Part shown: positions 25,911-36,330 of the stretch, piece by piece
Numbering within the stretch: the first letter of the stretch is position 1
Layout: the number at the start of each line of letters is the position of its first letter
NCBI GenBank assembly: GCA_016937795.1
Contig: JAFGVV010000048.1
Location: forward strand, 1-64,000
From: Paludibacteraceae bacterium
Lineage (GTDB): Bacteria; Bacteroidota; Bacteroidia; Bacteroidales; Paludibacteraceae
Length of the DNA stretch: 64,000 nt
Direction: 5' to 3'
Translations under genes and position numbers: made by a program
Notes under the pieces: generated by a model
The model's input: only the letters and a program-made list of their open reading frames with translations
Databases searched by the model: none
What the model was told of the DNA's origin: nothing

Positions 25911-28328
25911 TCAATTATCTACTGCTTGCAAAGTTCTGATCTCAAACACCCTTGCTGTGGTTGAATTTCCTTTGGGAGCAATGCGAACAGTGAGTTCTTT
26001 TACAGTTTGCAAATGCACAGGCACATCGAATTCTTTTACCAGTACTTCGTTGATATCGGTGCCACGCGTCAGTATTTCGCCGATCTTTTCATCGTTGACA
26101 AACACTTCGGTATCTCGGGGCCATTCGGTATCGGTATGTGCAATGCGTATGCGATTGGCAATACGGTTGGCATTCCGGAATTTATAAGAAAACCATCCGC
26201 TGGCTTCGCGGTAATGGCGATCGGTTACATAACCAATACCCGAACGATGCGACGCAATAAAGTGGTCGGACTCGGGCTGCTGCTCGCCGCAAATCACTTT
26301 GTCGATAGTGGCTGCTTCGAGTTTTATCTTTTCTGCTTCGTACAGGCGGCTCTGTTCGCTGATCGCTTTCACTTCGGAAGGAGTAGCCTGTGGCCAGTAC
26401 ATTATGTAGCGGGCATCGTGCAAACGGAAAAACGGAATAAGTTCCATACCGCTGCTGTATTTCTCACCATAAAGTGCATTAAGTTTAAAAGTCAGCGACT
26501 TGCCTTCTACTTTCGTGAGCAGACCGGGTAAAGCATCCTGTTCGCTTACCAGCACAGGCATTTCGTTTATCGGTAACACTTTTCCTTTGGCAATATGTCC
26601 GCCACGACTGTCATCAGCCTTTAATCCATCGAGATTTTTGTCGCTCACTTTAGCTGCCAGCACCAATGGTCCGTACAGAAAAGAATAGTAGTTTTTTCCG
26701 TCGGGCAATTGCTCTACCGATATCGACATAGGCAGACTTACTTCCACCTTGTCGCCATTGCGCCATTTACGGTGAAGCGCCACGTATCCATTGACAGAAA
26801 CAGTATTTTTTTGTAAACGACCATTGATTTTGATTTGCAGTTTACCCTTTTCAACCCATTCAGGATAACGGATATTGAGGGTAAAAGAATGCCGCTTTTT
26901 TGTTTTAATGGTCAGCACGGTGCTTTCATTATCGGGGAAAGATGTTTGCTGCACAAGCTGAAGCTTCTTTTCCTCCCAGTTCAGCGTAGAGGCAATAAAG
27001 AGGTTGACAAAAAGGTCATTATCCTTTCGGGCGTAAATAAGTTCACCATATTTGGCGTGATTCTCGATACCAGAGCCCACACAACACCACATGCTGGTAT
27101 GTGGTTGCGAATACACACGGTAATGTCCGGGACGAATCTGCGTGAAATACACTAATCCGCCATGTTCGGGATGTTGCGACGAAAGAATATGATTGTAAAG
27201 TCCGCGCTCGTAAAAATTCAGATACCTGCTTTGCGCTGTGCTACCGTAAAACATTTTGCTCAGACGCAGCATATTGTAGGTATTGCAGGTTTCAGGGCCT
27301 TCGGTACCGTGCAACATACGCGAAAAATCGCCGAATGGGTGAAAATGCTCAAAAGCGCTGTTGCCACCAAAACTCACCGAACGTTCGCTGACTACCTTTT
27401 CCCAAAAGAAACGGGCGGCCTCAGTCCAGTCAGGCAAACCTTCCACTTCGGCTATACGTTTGAAACCGATCACTTTTGGAATCTGCGTATTGGCATGCAG
27501 CCCTGTCAGCTTGTCTTCGTTTTTCAATAATGGCTGTAAGATAAACTGATGTGAGAACTGATGCGCCAAACGAAGGTATTTTTCGTTTCCGGTAATGGCA
27601 GCCACATCGGCAAACACTTCGTTCAGTCCGCCATGTTCGCTGCGCAGCATATCCTGAATCTGTTCGTCAGTAAGGTTTTGCACCAACTTCACAAACCAGT
27701 CGGACATGGCAATCAGCATTTCACGGGCGTCGGTATTTCCGGTATGCAAATACGCATCGCGCAGTCCGGCATAGGTTTTATGGATATTGTAAAGCGGTAC
27801 CCACTTTTTATTCAGATCGAAAGAGCCTGCCTGAATCTTTCCCTGTGCAATATCGTTCCACATGGCCACACCACCGGGCACACCACCAAGATAGCCGGTA
27901 GCAAGTTGCTGTTGACAACGTTTCAGCTCCGCAAGCACATACAAAAAACGCTTTTCTATTTCTTTATCGCCCGTGGAAGCCCACATCATGGCCAAAGCGG
28001 AGAGATAATGTCCGCCAATATGACCATCAAGACCTGTATTTTCCCAGTTCGTATAGCTCTGAGCTTTGGGCGTCAGACCAGCTTCGCGCAGATAAGGCGC
28101 CAATAAACGATCGGCATTCAGCGTCAGCAAATACTGCCTGTCGAGCTCCTGTGCATGTTCAAAAATGCCCGGCAAAAGGCGCACTTCGCTCAATGGGAAA
28201 AAAGTCAGCTTATCTTCGGCACGAAGCAGAGAAGAAAGGAGAAGGAGAAAGAGAAGAATACCCCTAACCCCTCCCGATAAAAGAATCGGGATAAATTGCG
28301 GGAAAAATAAGAAAGATTTTTTGTTCAT
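25911..28328 (-). CDS. Secreted GH127 beta-L-arabinofuranosidase
   Basis: This ~805-aa protein is GH127 (DUF1680), whose founder HypBA1 of Bifidobacterium longum releases L-arabinose from beta-Araf2-hydroxyproline of extensin. The Zn-thiolate site is intact: E346 and C348 in GPETCNTYN, and C415-C416 in MWCCVGSG, very near HypBA1 numbering (E338, C340, C417, C418). An extra C-terminal ~170 residues (DUF4986/DUF6805-like beta domains, RDTEVFVNDEKIGEIL) follows. The start at 28328 (MNKKSFLFF) is chosen over 28343. The signal peptide is odd: residues ~13-23 (IPILLSGGVRG) are encoded by a dispersed palindromic repeat inserted in frame. Other GH127 specificities (for example aceric acid linkages) remain possible. 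Confidence 0.85.
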   Translation of the reverse strand: MNKKSFLFFPQFIPILLSGGVRGILLFLLLLSSLLRAEDKLTFFPLSEVRLLPGIFEHAQELDRQYLLTLNADRLLAPYLREAGLTPKAQSYTNWENTGLDGHIGGHYLSALAMMWASTGDKEIEKRFLYVLAELKRCQQQLATGYLGGVPGGVAMWNDIAQGKIQAGSFDLNKKWVPLYNIHKTYAGLRDAYLHTGNTDAREMLIAMSDWFVKLVQNLTDEQIQDMLRSEHGGLNEVFADVAAITGNEKYLRLAHQFSHQFILQPLLKNEDKLTGLHANTQIPKVIGFKRIAEVEGLPDWTEAARFFWEKVVSERSVSFGGNSAFEHFHPFGDFSRMLHGTEGPETCNTYNMLRLSKMFYGSTAQSRYLNFYERGLYNHILSSQHPEHGGLVYFTQIRPGHYRVYSQPHTSMWCCVGSGIENHAKYGELIYARKDNDLFVNLFIASTLNWEEKKLQLVQQTSFPDNESTVLTIKTKKRHSFTLNIRYPEWVEKGKLQIKINGRLQKNTVSVNGYVALHRKWRNGDKVEVSLPMSISVEQLPDGKNYYSFLYGPLVLAAKVSDKNLDGLKADDSRGGHIAKGKVLPINEMPVLVSEQDALPGLLTKVEGKSLTFKLNALYGEKYSSGMELIPFFRLHDARYIMYWPQATPSEVKAISEQSRLYEAEKIKLEAATIDKVICGEQQPESDHFIASHRSGIGYVTDRHYREASGWFSYKFRNANRIANRIRIAHTDTEWPRDTEVFVNDEKIGEILTRGTDINEVLVKEFDVPVHLQTVKELTVRIAPKGNSTTARVFEIRTLQAVDN

Positions 28329-28357
28329 AATTTCAGATTGCATGTTCGAAGTCTAAA

Positions 28358-28580
28358 GAAATTTGAAGATTTGAGATTTGAAAATTTTGCACTTAGGAAG
28401 TGAATCTCATTTAATCCCCCAACCCACAGTCTTTTGTCTTTGTTCTTTGTTCTTTGCTCTTTGCTCTTGTGTCCTGGCTCGTAGCTCACCGTCTCGTAGG
28501 ATTTGTAATCCCACGATGATTATCAACGGATTTTAAATCCGTAAATATAATAGCTTCGGATTACAAATCCTCGCGTCCGG
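28358..28580 (+). repeat. Composite repeat C+D, copy 5
   Basis: Unit C (28358-28470; TTTTGCACTTAGGAAGTGAA, CAGTCTTTTGTCTTTGTTC) then unit D (28489-28580), in the order and orientation seen at 21.5 and 25.6 kb. It lies upstream of the GH127 start and downstream of the GH51 stop. Confidence 0.8.
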
Positions 28581-28616
28581 TGTCTTTTGTCTTTGTTCTT
28601 TACTCTTTGCTCTCAA

Positions 28617-30170
<1,554 letters not shown>

Positions 30171-30208
30171 GGATTTTGTATTTTGATTGGTTTATATAAA
30201 TCGATAAA

Positions 30209-30410
30209 TCGTCCTGACATTTTATAGACAATATAATTTCGCTCCTAACGGAGCTCTGAAAATGCTCTTCAATCAACATTTCTACCATAATGTCGCTTCT
30301 CCGAAGCTAAGAAATTGCTCCGTTAGGAGTATAATTATGGTAGTTATTTTAAGTCCTTTGAGCAAAAACAGCTCCGTAGGAGCGACATTGTAAAAAGTCA
30401 AGATAAGTTC
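30209..30410. mobile_element. MITE-like element A, copy 2 (~200 bp)
   Basis: Near-identical in plan to 6912-7112: TCGTCCTGACATTTTATAGA ... GCTCCTAACGGAGCT ... GCTCCGTAGGAGCGACATTG, ending TAAAAAGTCAAGATAAGTTC. It lies upstream of the GH51 start. No coding capacity. Confidence 0.75.
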
Positions 30411-30420
30411 CTGTTATTAA

Positions 30421-30473
30421 CCGCAGAGAACGCTAAGCATGCTTTTATTTTCTCTGCGTCCTTTGCGGTTAAA
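30421..30473. repeat. Inverted repeat CCGCAGAGAACGC / GCGTCCTTTGCGG
   Basis: Imperfect 13-base arms (11 matches) around ~25 bases. It sits just past the double-GH43 stop (30489), so a hairpin in the 3' end of that transcript is possible. Confidence 0.55.
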
Positions 30474-30488
30474 AGGAGGTTATATCTT

Positions 30489-32462
30489 TTACTGTACTCC
30501 CTTAGTTGTCATTTCTATTTTACGGATAGTACCATCGGCATTGTAATACATTTTGTCGATGCACACCGAACGACTGAAACTGCCGCCATCGGTATTGATA
30601 CCGCCATTGTGGTAAAGAAAATACCACTGACCCTTAAACTCAACAATTCCCTGATGATTGGTATTGCTGTTTCCGGCAATTTCATTCAGAATACCTTTGT
30701 ATTCCCACGGTCCCTGAATATTATCGGCCATAGCGTATGCTATTTTCTCCGGAAATTCGCTGGCATAAGTCAGGTAGTATTTGCCATTGTATTTGTGTAC
30801 CCAGGGTGCTTCGGTAAAACTGAATCCGGGAAAATCAATTTTGCGTATTTCACCCTCAATCTCTATCATATTGTCTTTCAGCTTTGCGTAGTAACACTCG
30901 CGGTTTCCCCAGAAAATCCAGGGTGTACCATCGTCGTCGGTAAAAATGGCGGGATCGATACAAGCCCATGAGTGCGACGAATCGTAGCAATCCTTGTTGG
31001 TGAGCAGCGGTTTCCCGAGCGCATCCTTATACGGCCCCTGCGGACGGTCGGCCACAGCCACACCAATGCCTGTCCAATTGGTACTTATATACCAGTAATA
31101 CTTTCCGTTTCGCTCAGCCACATGTCCGGCAAAAGCATCGCCACTTGTAGCCCATGTAAAGTCGGTGATTTTAAGTGGTACAGGATGCTCGGTGAAAGTT
31201 TTCATATCGGTTGTGGAAAAGGCCAGCCAGTCTTTCATTTTATAATTCCGCTGATTGCCCGCAAAATCGTGTCCGATAAACATCCAAAGTGTATCACCTT
31301 TCACAATGGCAGCAGGGTCGGCAGTGAATTTATGTGTAATAATGGGATTTCCCTTTGCTTCGAAACGATGCAGGTCGGCATCGCTTGTGGGTTGCAAAAG
31401 CGTTTCGGGCACACCACCCCAACGGGCCTGCAGGCGACGGGCTTCGTCGCGCGTAATGCTAATTACGCTTCCATGACGGGGAGCAAAGTTTTTAGTAAAC
31501 GATTCGGGCCCGGCCGAGAACTTCTTCAAGTCGGTGGAGCGCTGAAATTCAAAGCGTTTGTCGCGATACAAATCATACATCAGGAAATATTCGTCGGAAT
31601 TGTTGAGTTTAAACACGCTCGAACCTTCCACCGATACTCCTTTGGCCGCATAGGCATCCAGATATTCAAATTCCTCCTTCCACGGCCCCTGAAGCGATTT
31701 GCCCACTGCCTTGAGAATACCATTTTTGATTTCTTTTCCATTGGCATCCTTTGTATTTCCCTTGAAGAAGAAATGATAAAGTCCATCCTTATAAATAATA
31801 TCGCCATCGATTGCGCCGTATTTTGCACGGAACATCAGTTTGGGTTCTTTTTCGAAAGCGCTGAAATCCTTATTGGCATAAGCGCAGTAAAAATCGAGTT
31901 TTTCGTCGTTGTGGAAACGTACAGTGAAGTAAACGAGGTATTTCTTCGCCTTCGGATCGTAAATAGTTTGCGGAGCCCACACCCATTTTACATTTTTGAA
32001 CTTTTTGGGGTAAAGTTTTTCAAGATCGATAATGCTGTGTTTCCAGTCGAGCAGATTATCCGATTTCAGCATCACAATGCCCGGATTATTATCCCAACCA
32101 TTGCGGTGTGTAAACATATCGGTAGCCACCATATAAAAGCTTTTACCATCCTCGCCACGCAAAATATGCGGATCGCGCACACCACCTGTCTGCGAAATAA
32201 CTTCCGAACGGAGCACAGGCTGATTCTGATTCAACGCAAACCAGTTCACAGCATTTTCGCTCACTGCAAAGCGTATTTGTTCCTGTTCGCGGGCTTTTCC
32301 CGTTCCTTCGAAATATGCAAACAAATAACCGTCGAACTTTTCGGTATTTTTACTATTCTGTGCCGACACATAACCGATAGCACTTAACAAAAGTGCCGCA
32401 ATAAGCACAAACTGCTTTATACATTTACAGGAATAAAAAAAAGAATTAGATTTTGTGTTCAT
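30489..32462 (-). CDS. Secreted double-GH43 protein
   Basis: This 657-aa protein has a signal peptide with a long n-region (FVLIAALLLSAIGYVSAQ, cleavage ~35) and two GH43-like propellers in tandem. Module 1 (~40-330) has GGVRDPHILRGEDGK, FKNVKWVWAPQTIYDP and AIDGDIIYKDG; module 2 (~375-657) has FTADPAAIVKGD, CIDPAIFTDDDGTPW and FSFTEAPWVHKYNG. Both carry candidate base, pKa and acid residues, so both may be active on different arabinosyl or xylosyl links. Such double modules occur in Bacteroidota arabinan and arabinoxylan loci. It is the last glycosidase in this minus-strand series. Substrate is unresolved. Confidence 0.82.
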   Translation of the reverse strand: MNTKSNSFFYSCKCIKQFVLIAALLLSAIGYVSAQNSKNTEKFDGYLFAYFEGTGKAREQEQIRFAVSENAVNWFALNQNQPVLRSEVISQTGGVRDPHILRGEDGKSFYMVATDMFTHRNGWDNNPGIVMLKSDNLLDWKHSIIDLEKLYPKKFKNVKWVWAPQTIYDPKAKKYLVYFTVRFHNDEKLDFYCAYANKDFSAFEKEPKLMFRAKYGAIDGDIIYKDGLYHFFFKGNTKDANGKEIKNGILKAVGKSLQGPWKEEFEYLDAYAAKGVSVEGSSVFKLNNSDEYFLMYDLYRDKRFEFQRSTDLKKFSAGPESFTKNFAPRHGSVISITRDEARRLQARWGGVPETLLQPTSDADLHRFEAKGNPIITHKFTADPAAIVKGDTLWMFIGHDFAGNQRNYKMKDWLAFSTTDMKTFTEHPVPLKITDFTWATSGDAFAGHVAERNGKYYWYISTNWTGIGVAVADRPQGPYKDALGKPLLTNKDCYDSSHSWACIDPAIFTDDDGTPWIFWGNRECYYAKLKDNMIEIEGEIRKIDFPGFSFTEAPWVHKYNGKYYLTYASEFPEKIAYAMADNIQGPWEYKGILNEIAGNSNTNHQGIVEFKGQWYFLYHNGGINTDGGSFSRSVCIDKMYYNADGTIRKIEMTTKGVQ

Positions 32463-32721
32463 ATCTTTGAATGGAATTATTACTCTGAATGGACTGCTGT
32501 AAATCGTTGAAATAATTTATTCAGACACTAAGTACAGCAATATTTTTACAAAAATAGCATTTCCACAACAAAACAGAGAGGACATATTTTTCTTAAAGGA
32601 GGATAATATAAGTGTATCTGTCAGACAAACATGTCAAAATGCGAAAAACTGATATAATACAGTACAATTTTCCATAAATATTTTATACATTCGCAGACGT
32701 AAATCAACATTCCCACACCCA
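32463..32721. other. Intergenic: divergent promoter region
   Basis: This gap separates the minus-strand double GH43 from the plus-strand glycyl radical genes. A TATTTTTG box (TAnnTTTG type) lies on the minus strand at 32548-32555, about 90 bases upstream of the GH43 start. A half site AAGTGTAT is at ~32611, similar to the palindrome arm at 63906. On the plus strand, TACATTCG near 32687 could serve the downstream unit. Confidence 0.35.
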
Positions 32722-32799
32722 ATGACTTATTCATCGCAATATAAAGGCAATAAACTCCACAAATCGGGCAAAGGTTTGTACGAGTGCTGGATGAATTAG
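32722..32799 (+). CDS. Possible 25-aa small ORF
   Basis: ATG at 32722 opens a 25-codon frame (MTYSSQYKGNKLHKSGKG ... ECWMN) that ends at TAG. It follows a possible TACATTCG -7 box by about 30 bases and precedes a CCCCTAAAGGGGG element (~32808-32825). It has a balanced basic composition but no recognised relative. It could be a leader peptide, the start of a lost gene, or chance. Confidence 0.2.
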   Translation: MTYSSQYKGNKLHKSGKGLYECWMN

Positions 32800-32927
32800 A
32801 ACCCCCTGCCCCCTAAAGGGGGTTTCAGAGAGTGCAACCATTAAGGTTCGGCACACTTCGAACATACTTTTACAACTTTCAACTTTTCCTGAAACATAAT
32901 TTTATCCCCCTTTAGGGGTTAGGGGTC

Positions 32928-33722
32928 ATGGGTATTATTTTCGACATAAAACGTTTTGCAGTTCACGACGGACCGGGCATACGAACCACAGTATTTCTGA
33001 AAGGCTGTCCGCTGCGTTGTGCGTGGTGTCATAACCCCGAAAGCATTAGCGCTGCCATTTGCGAAGTGCCCAAAACGGTGCGTATTGGCGATAAGATATT
33101 CAGCGAAAACGAAACAGTAGGGCGTGAAATAACGGTTAAGGAACTAATGCGCGAACTTGAAAAGGAAAAGATTTTCATGGATGAATCGGGCGGTGGAGTG
33201 ACATTCTCAGGTGGTGAGCCTTCGATGCAGCCTGAGTTCCTGAACGAAGCCCTGCAGGCCTGTAAGAATGTCGGTATGCATACTGCAGTGGATACTTCGG
33301 GCTATGCTAAATGGGAAATACTGGAAAAAGCAGCAGGGCTGACTGATTTATTTCTATATGATTTGAAAATAATGGACGATAAAAAACATCAGGAATTTAC
33401 GGGTGTATCCAATATGGTTATTCTCGAAAATCTGAGAAAATTATCGGCAATGGGCAAACATATTCAGGTGCGAATTCCCTGTGTACCCAATATCACGCTT
33501 ACAGATGAAAACATTGCGCAAACAATTGATTTTCTGAAAACCCTGGCATACAAACCGACAGAAGTCAATCTGCTTCCGTATCACAATACAGCCGCGCACA
33601 AATACGAACGGTTTGGCATAAAAAATCAGTTCGAAGGCACAAAAACTGTATTGAAACAGGAACTTGAAGAGCTAAGAATGCTGTTTGTGAATGCCGGATT
33701 TAATGCGCAGATCGGAGGGTGA
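32928..33722 (+). CDS. hypE: Glycyl radical enzyme activase
   Basis: This 264-aa radical-SAM enzyme installs the glycyl radical on the neighbouring enzyme. The 4Fe-4S motif is C27-x3-C31-x2-C34 in LKGCPLRCAWCHNPES; the early FAVHDGPGIRTTVFLKGCP and SGGEPSMQPEF (SAM-binding) match the family, as does DTSGYAKWE. The ferredoxin-like insert with two extra clusters found in many such activases is absent: only ~35 residues without Cys pairs lie between CHNPES and the ITVKELM helix. The ATG directly follows a TTTAGGGGTTAGGGGTC repeat element. It is 136 bases ahead of the dehydratase gene, same strand. The symbol follows the assignment of its partner. Confidence 0.85.
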   Translation: MGIIFDIKRFAVHDGPGIRTTVFLKGCPLRCAWCHNPESISAAICEVPKTVRIGDKIFSENETVGREITVKELMRELEKEKIFMDESGGGVTFSGGEPSMQPEFLNEALQACKNVGMHTAVDTSGYAKWEILEKAAGLTDLFLYDLKIMDDKKHQEFTGVSNMVILENLRKLSAMGKHIQVRIPCVPNITLTDENIAQTIDFLKTLAYKPTEVNLLPYHNTAAHKYERFGIKNQFEGTKTVLKQELEELRMLFVNAGFNAQIGG

Positions 33723-33732
33723 TTTTTTCAGC

Positions 33733-33843
33733 ACTAAGGCACTAAGTGGTCACTAAGAAAACACTAAGAAAAATATCGTTCAAAGAATTACAACTAAATT
33801 ACAAAAAAACTAAGTGAAACTAAGTGTTCTTAGTGCCTTAGTG
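33733..33843. repeat. 15-bp perfect inverted repeat between activase and dehydratase genes
   Basis: CACTAAGGCACTAAG at 33733-33747 pairs exactly with CTTAGTGCCTTAGTG at 33829-33843; more CACTAAG/ACTAAGTG words lie within. The right arm ends 15 bases before the dehydratase ATG. It could form a hairpin in the two-gene mRNA and shape expression of the second gene. Confidence 0.65.
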
Positions 33844-33858
33844 GTAAAAATACATATA

Positions 33859-36222
33859 ATGACTCCACGCATTCAACAACTCCGCGAACAAAGCCTCAGT
33901 GCCATTAACCGTATTTCGGCCGAGAGAGCTTTGCTAATGACCGAATTTTATAAGAATCATGTAGCTTTCGGCGACAGCATTCCGGTGCAACGTGCCAAAT
34001 CGCTCGAATATATCCTATCAAACAAATTTATTTGTATCAACGACATGGAACTGATTGTGGGCGAACGCGGTCCGGCTCCCAAAGCAACGCCAACATATCC
34101 CGAAATCACGGTACACTCACTGCAGGATCTGGAAATTCTGAACAGCCGCGAAAAAGTGTGGTTCCGTGTGGACGATGAAACGAAAAAAGCTTTTGCCGAC
34201 ACCATTATTCCGTTCTGGACAGGCCGCTCGAACCGCGACCGCATGATGGAGGCTATGACCGGGGAATGGCAGGATGCTTATGCAGCCGGTATTTTCACTG
34301 AATTTATGGAGCAACGCGCGCCCGGACATACGGTGGCAGGTTACAAAATTTTTCAAAAAGGCATGCTCGACATTATGCAGGATGTTGACCAGAGCATGGC
34401 ACAACTCGACTTTGTGAACGACCCGCAGGCTTACGACAAAAAAGAAGAGCTGAAAGCCATGAAAATTGCAGCCAATGCACTTATCATTTTCGCCAACCGA
34501 CATGCTGATAAATTAGAGGAATTAGCAACAACAGAAAACGATGCACACCGAAAAGCAGAACTGATAAAAATGGCTCAGGTTTGTCGTCGGGTACCTGCAC
34601 ATGCACCCGAAACTTTCCACGAAGTGCTTCAGCATTATTGGTTTGTGCATTTGGGCGTGGTGACCGAACTAAACCCCTGGGATTCGTTTAACCCGGGGCG
34701 TCTCGATCAGCATTTAAACCCATTCTATCAAAAAGAAATTACCGAAGGAACGCTGACAAAATCGGATGCAGTAGAATTGCTTGAATCGTTTTGGGTGAAA
34801 TTCAACAACCACCCTTCGCCTCCAAAAATCGGTGTGACAGCTCAGGAAAGCAGTACTTACACCGACTTTTGTCTGATCAATCTGGGCGGTGTAAAGCCCG
34901 ACGGAACGGATGCGGTGAACGAAATGTCGTACATTTTATTAGATGTAATTCAGGAAATGCGACTGCTGCAACCAAGTTCCATGGTGCAACTCAGCAAACT
35001 GAACCCCGACAGTTTTATCGATCGTGCGGTGAAAATTACCAAAACCGGTTTCGGACAGCCATCCATTTTCAATACCGATGCCATTATTCAGGAACTTCTC
35101 AATCAGGGAAAAGACATAGTGGATGCCCGTAATGGCGGTGCTTCGGGTTGCGTGGAGACAGGCGCTTTCGGAACCGAAAGTTATATTCTGTGCGGATATT
35201 TCAACATGCCCAAAATCCTGGAACTCACGCTGCACAATGGTTTCGACACACGCACACAGAAACAAATCGGTCTGAAAACAGGCGAAGCCGCTGATTTCAA
35301 AACCTTCGAACAACTTTTAAATGCCTTTAAAATACAGGTGGAGCATTTTATCCGCATCAAAGTTATTGGCAACAATACCATCGAGAAAATTTTCATGACA
35401 CATATTCCTACGCCTTTCCTTTCGCTTATTATCGACGATTGTGTAGCACGTGGCATGGATTATATTCAGGGCGGATCGCGTTACAACAGCAATTATATCC
35501 AGGGCGTGGGAATGGGCACAATGACCGATGCGCTGACGGCACTCCGCAAACATGTATTCGAAGATAAAAATATCAATCTGCCTGATTTTGTAAAAGCGCT
35601 CGAAGCCAACTTCGATGGACACGACGAATTGCTTTATAAACTGCTTTACAAAACACCAAAATACGGAAACGATGACGAATATGCCGATGAGCAATTGGTG
35701 AAAGTATTTGATATTTATTACGATGCAGTAAAAGGACATCGCAGTCCGCGCGGTGCTGAATATCGTATCAATCTGCTCCCCACTACCTGCCATGTGTATT
35801 TCGGCAGCGTAATGCATGCCAGTCCTGATGGACGGAAAGCGGGCCTGCCTGTTTCCGAGGGCATTTCGCCGGTACAGGGCGCCGACAAAAACGGCCCGAC
35901 TTCGGTATTAAAGTCAGCAGCTAAAATCGACCATCTGCATACAGGTGGAACGCTGCTGAATCAGAAGTTCAGCCCTAACTTTTTCGAGGATGACACGGCC
36001 ATCCGCAAAGTTTCATCATTAGTACGCAGCTATTTCCGGATGAATGGTCATCATATTCAGTTCAATGTAGTGAATGCAGAAACACTTCGCGATGCACAAA
36101 AGCACCCCGAGAAATACCGTAACCTGATTGTGCGAGTAGCGGGTTACAGCGACTATTTCAACGATCTGGGGCTCGATTTGCAAAACGAAATTATTGAACG
36201 GACAGAACACGAGGGGATGTAA
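33859..36222 (+). CDS. hypD: Glycyl radical trans-4-hydroxy-L-proline dehydratase
   Basis: A ~787-aa glycyl radical enzyme. Thiyl Cys431 lies in GGASGCVETGAFG with E433 as the nearby base, and Gly762 in the C-terminal loop VRVAGYSDYF carries the radical. Length and the Cys-Gly spacing (331) are as I recall for Clostridioides difficile HypD (C434, E436, G765). HypD dehydrates trans-4-hydroxy-L-proline to pyrroline-5-carboxylate, which ProC turns into proline. CVETG separates it from pyruvate formate-lyase (Cys-Cys). The next gene, aminopeptidase P, cuts peptides at proline-like residues. I take the ATG at 33859 (MTPRIQQLREQ) rather than 33814. Other dehydratases or eliminases of this family (choline, isethionate, diols) are less likely but not excluded. 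Confidence 0.78.
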   Translation: MTPRIQQLREQSLSAINRISAERALLMTEFYKNHVAFGDSIPVQRAKSLEYILSNKFICINDMELIVGERGPAPKATPTYPEITVHSLQDLEILNSREKVWFRVDDETKKAFADTIIPFWTGRSNRDRMMEAMTGEWQDAYAAGIFTEFMEQRAPGHTVAGYKIFQKGMLDIMQDVDQSMAQLDFVNDPQAYDKKEELKAMKIAANALIIFANRHADKLEELATTENDAHRKAELIKMAQVCRRVPAHAPETFHEVLQHYWFVHLGVVTELNPWDSFNPGRLDQHLNPFYQKEITEGTLTKSDAVELLESFWVKFNNHPSPPKIGVTAQESSTYTDFCLINLGGVKPDGTDAVNEMSYILLDVIQEMRLLQPSSMVQLSKLNPDSFIDRAVKITKTGFGQPSIFNTDAIIQELLNQGKDIVDARNGGASGCVETGAFGTESYILCGYFNMPKILELTLHNGFDTRTQKQIGLKTGEAADFKTFEQLLNAFKIQVEHFIRIKVIGNNTIEKIFMTHIPTPFLSLIIDDCVARGMDYIQGGSRYNSNYIQGVGMGTMTDALTALRKHVFEDKNINLPDFVKALEANFDGHDELLYKLLYKTPKYGNDDEYADEQLVKVFDIYYDAVKGHRSPRGAEYRINLLPTTCHVYFGSVMHASPDGRKAGLPVSEGISPVQGADKNGPTSVLKSAAKIDHLHTGGTLLNQKFSPNFFEDDTAIRKVSSLVRSYFRMNGHHIQFNVVNAETLRDAQKHPEKYRNLIVRVAGYSDYFNDLGLDLQNEIIERTEHEGM

Positions 36223-36224
36223 GA

Positions 36225-36330
36225 AATGACCCCTAACCCCTAAAGGGGAATGGAGCTACTTTTGTCAATTTTATATCAAATTATTCATAATCAATACTAA
36301 TTTAAATCCCCCTTTAGGGGTTTGGGGTCT
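36225..36330. repeat. CCCCTAAAGGGG / CCCCTTTAGGGG element pair
   Basis: GACCCCTAACCCCTAAAGGGG follows the dehydratase stop (~36229-36250) and CCCCCTTTAGGGGTTTGGGG directly precedes the aminopeptidase ATG (36308-36328). The same pair of orientations occurs at 32808-32825 and 32905-32927 before the activase start; single copies lie at 7312-7330 and 40660-40682. Confidence 0.65.

Noticed and set aside
33859..36222. Pyruvate formate-lyase
   Set aside because: PFL has two adjacent catalytic Cys; here a single Cys in CVETG and a HypD-like length and Cys-Gly spacing.
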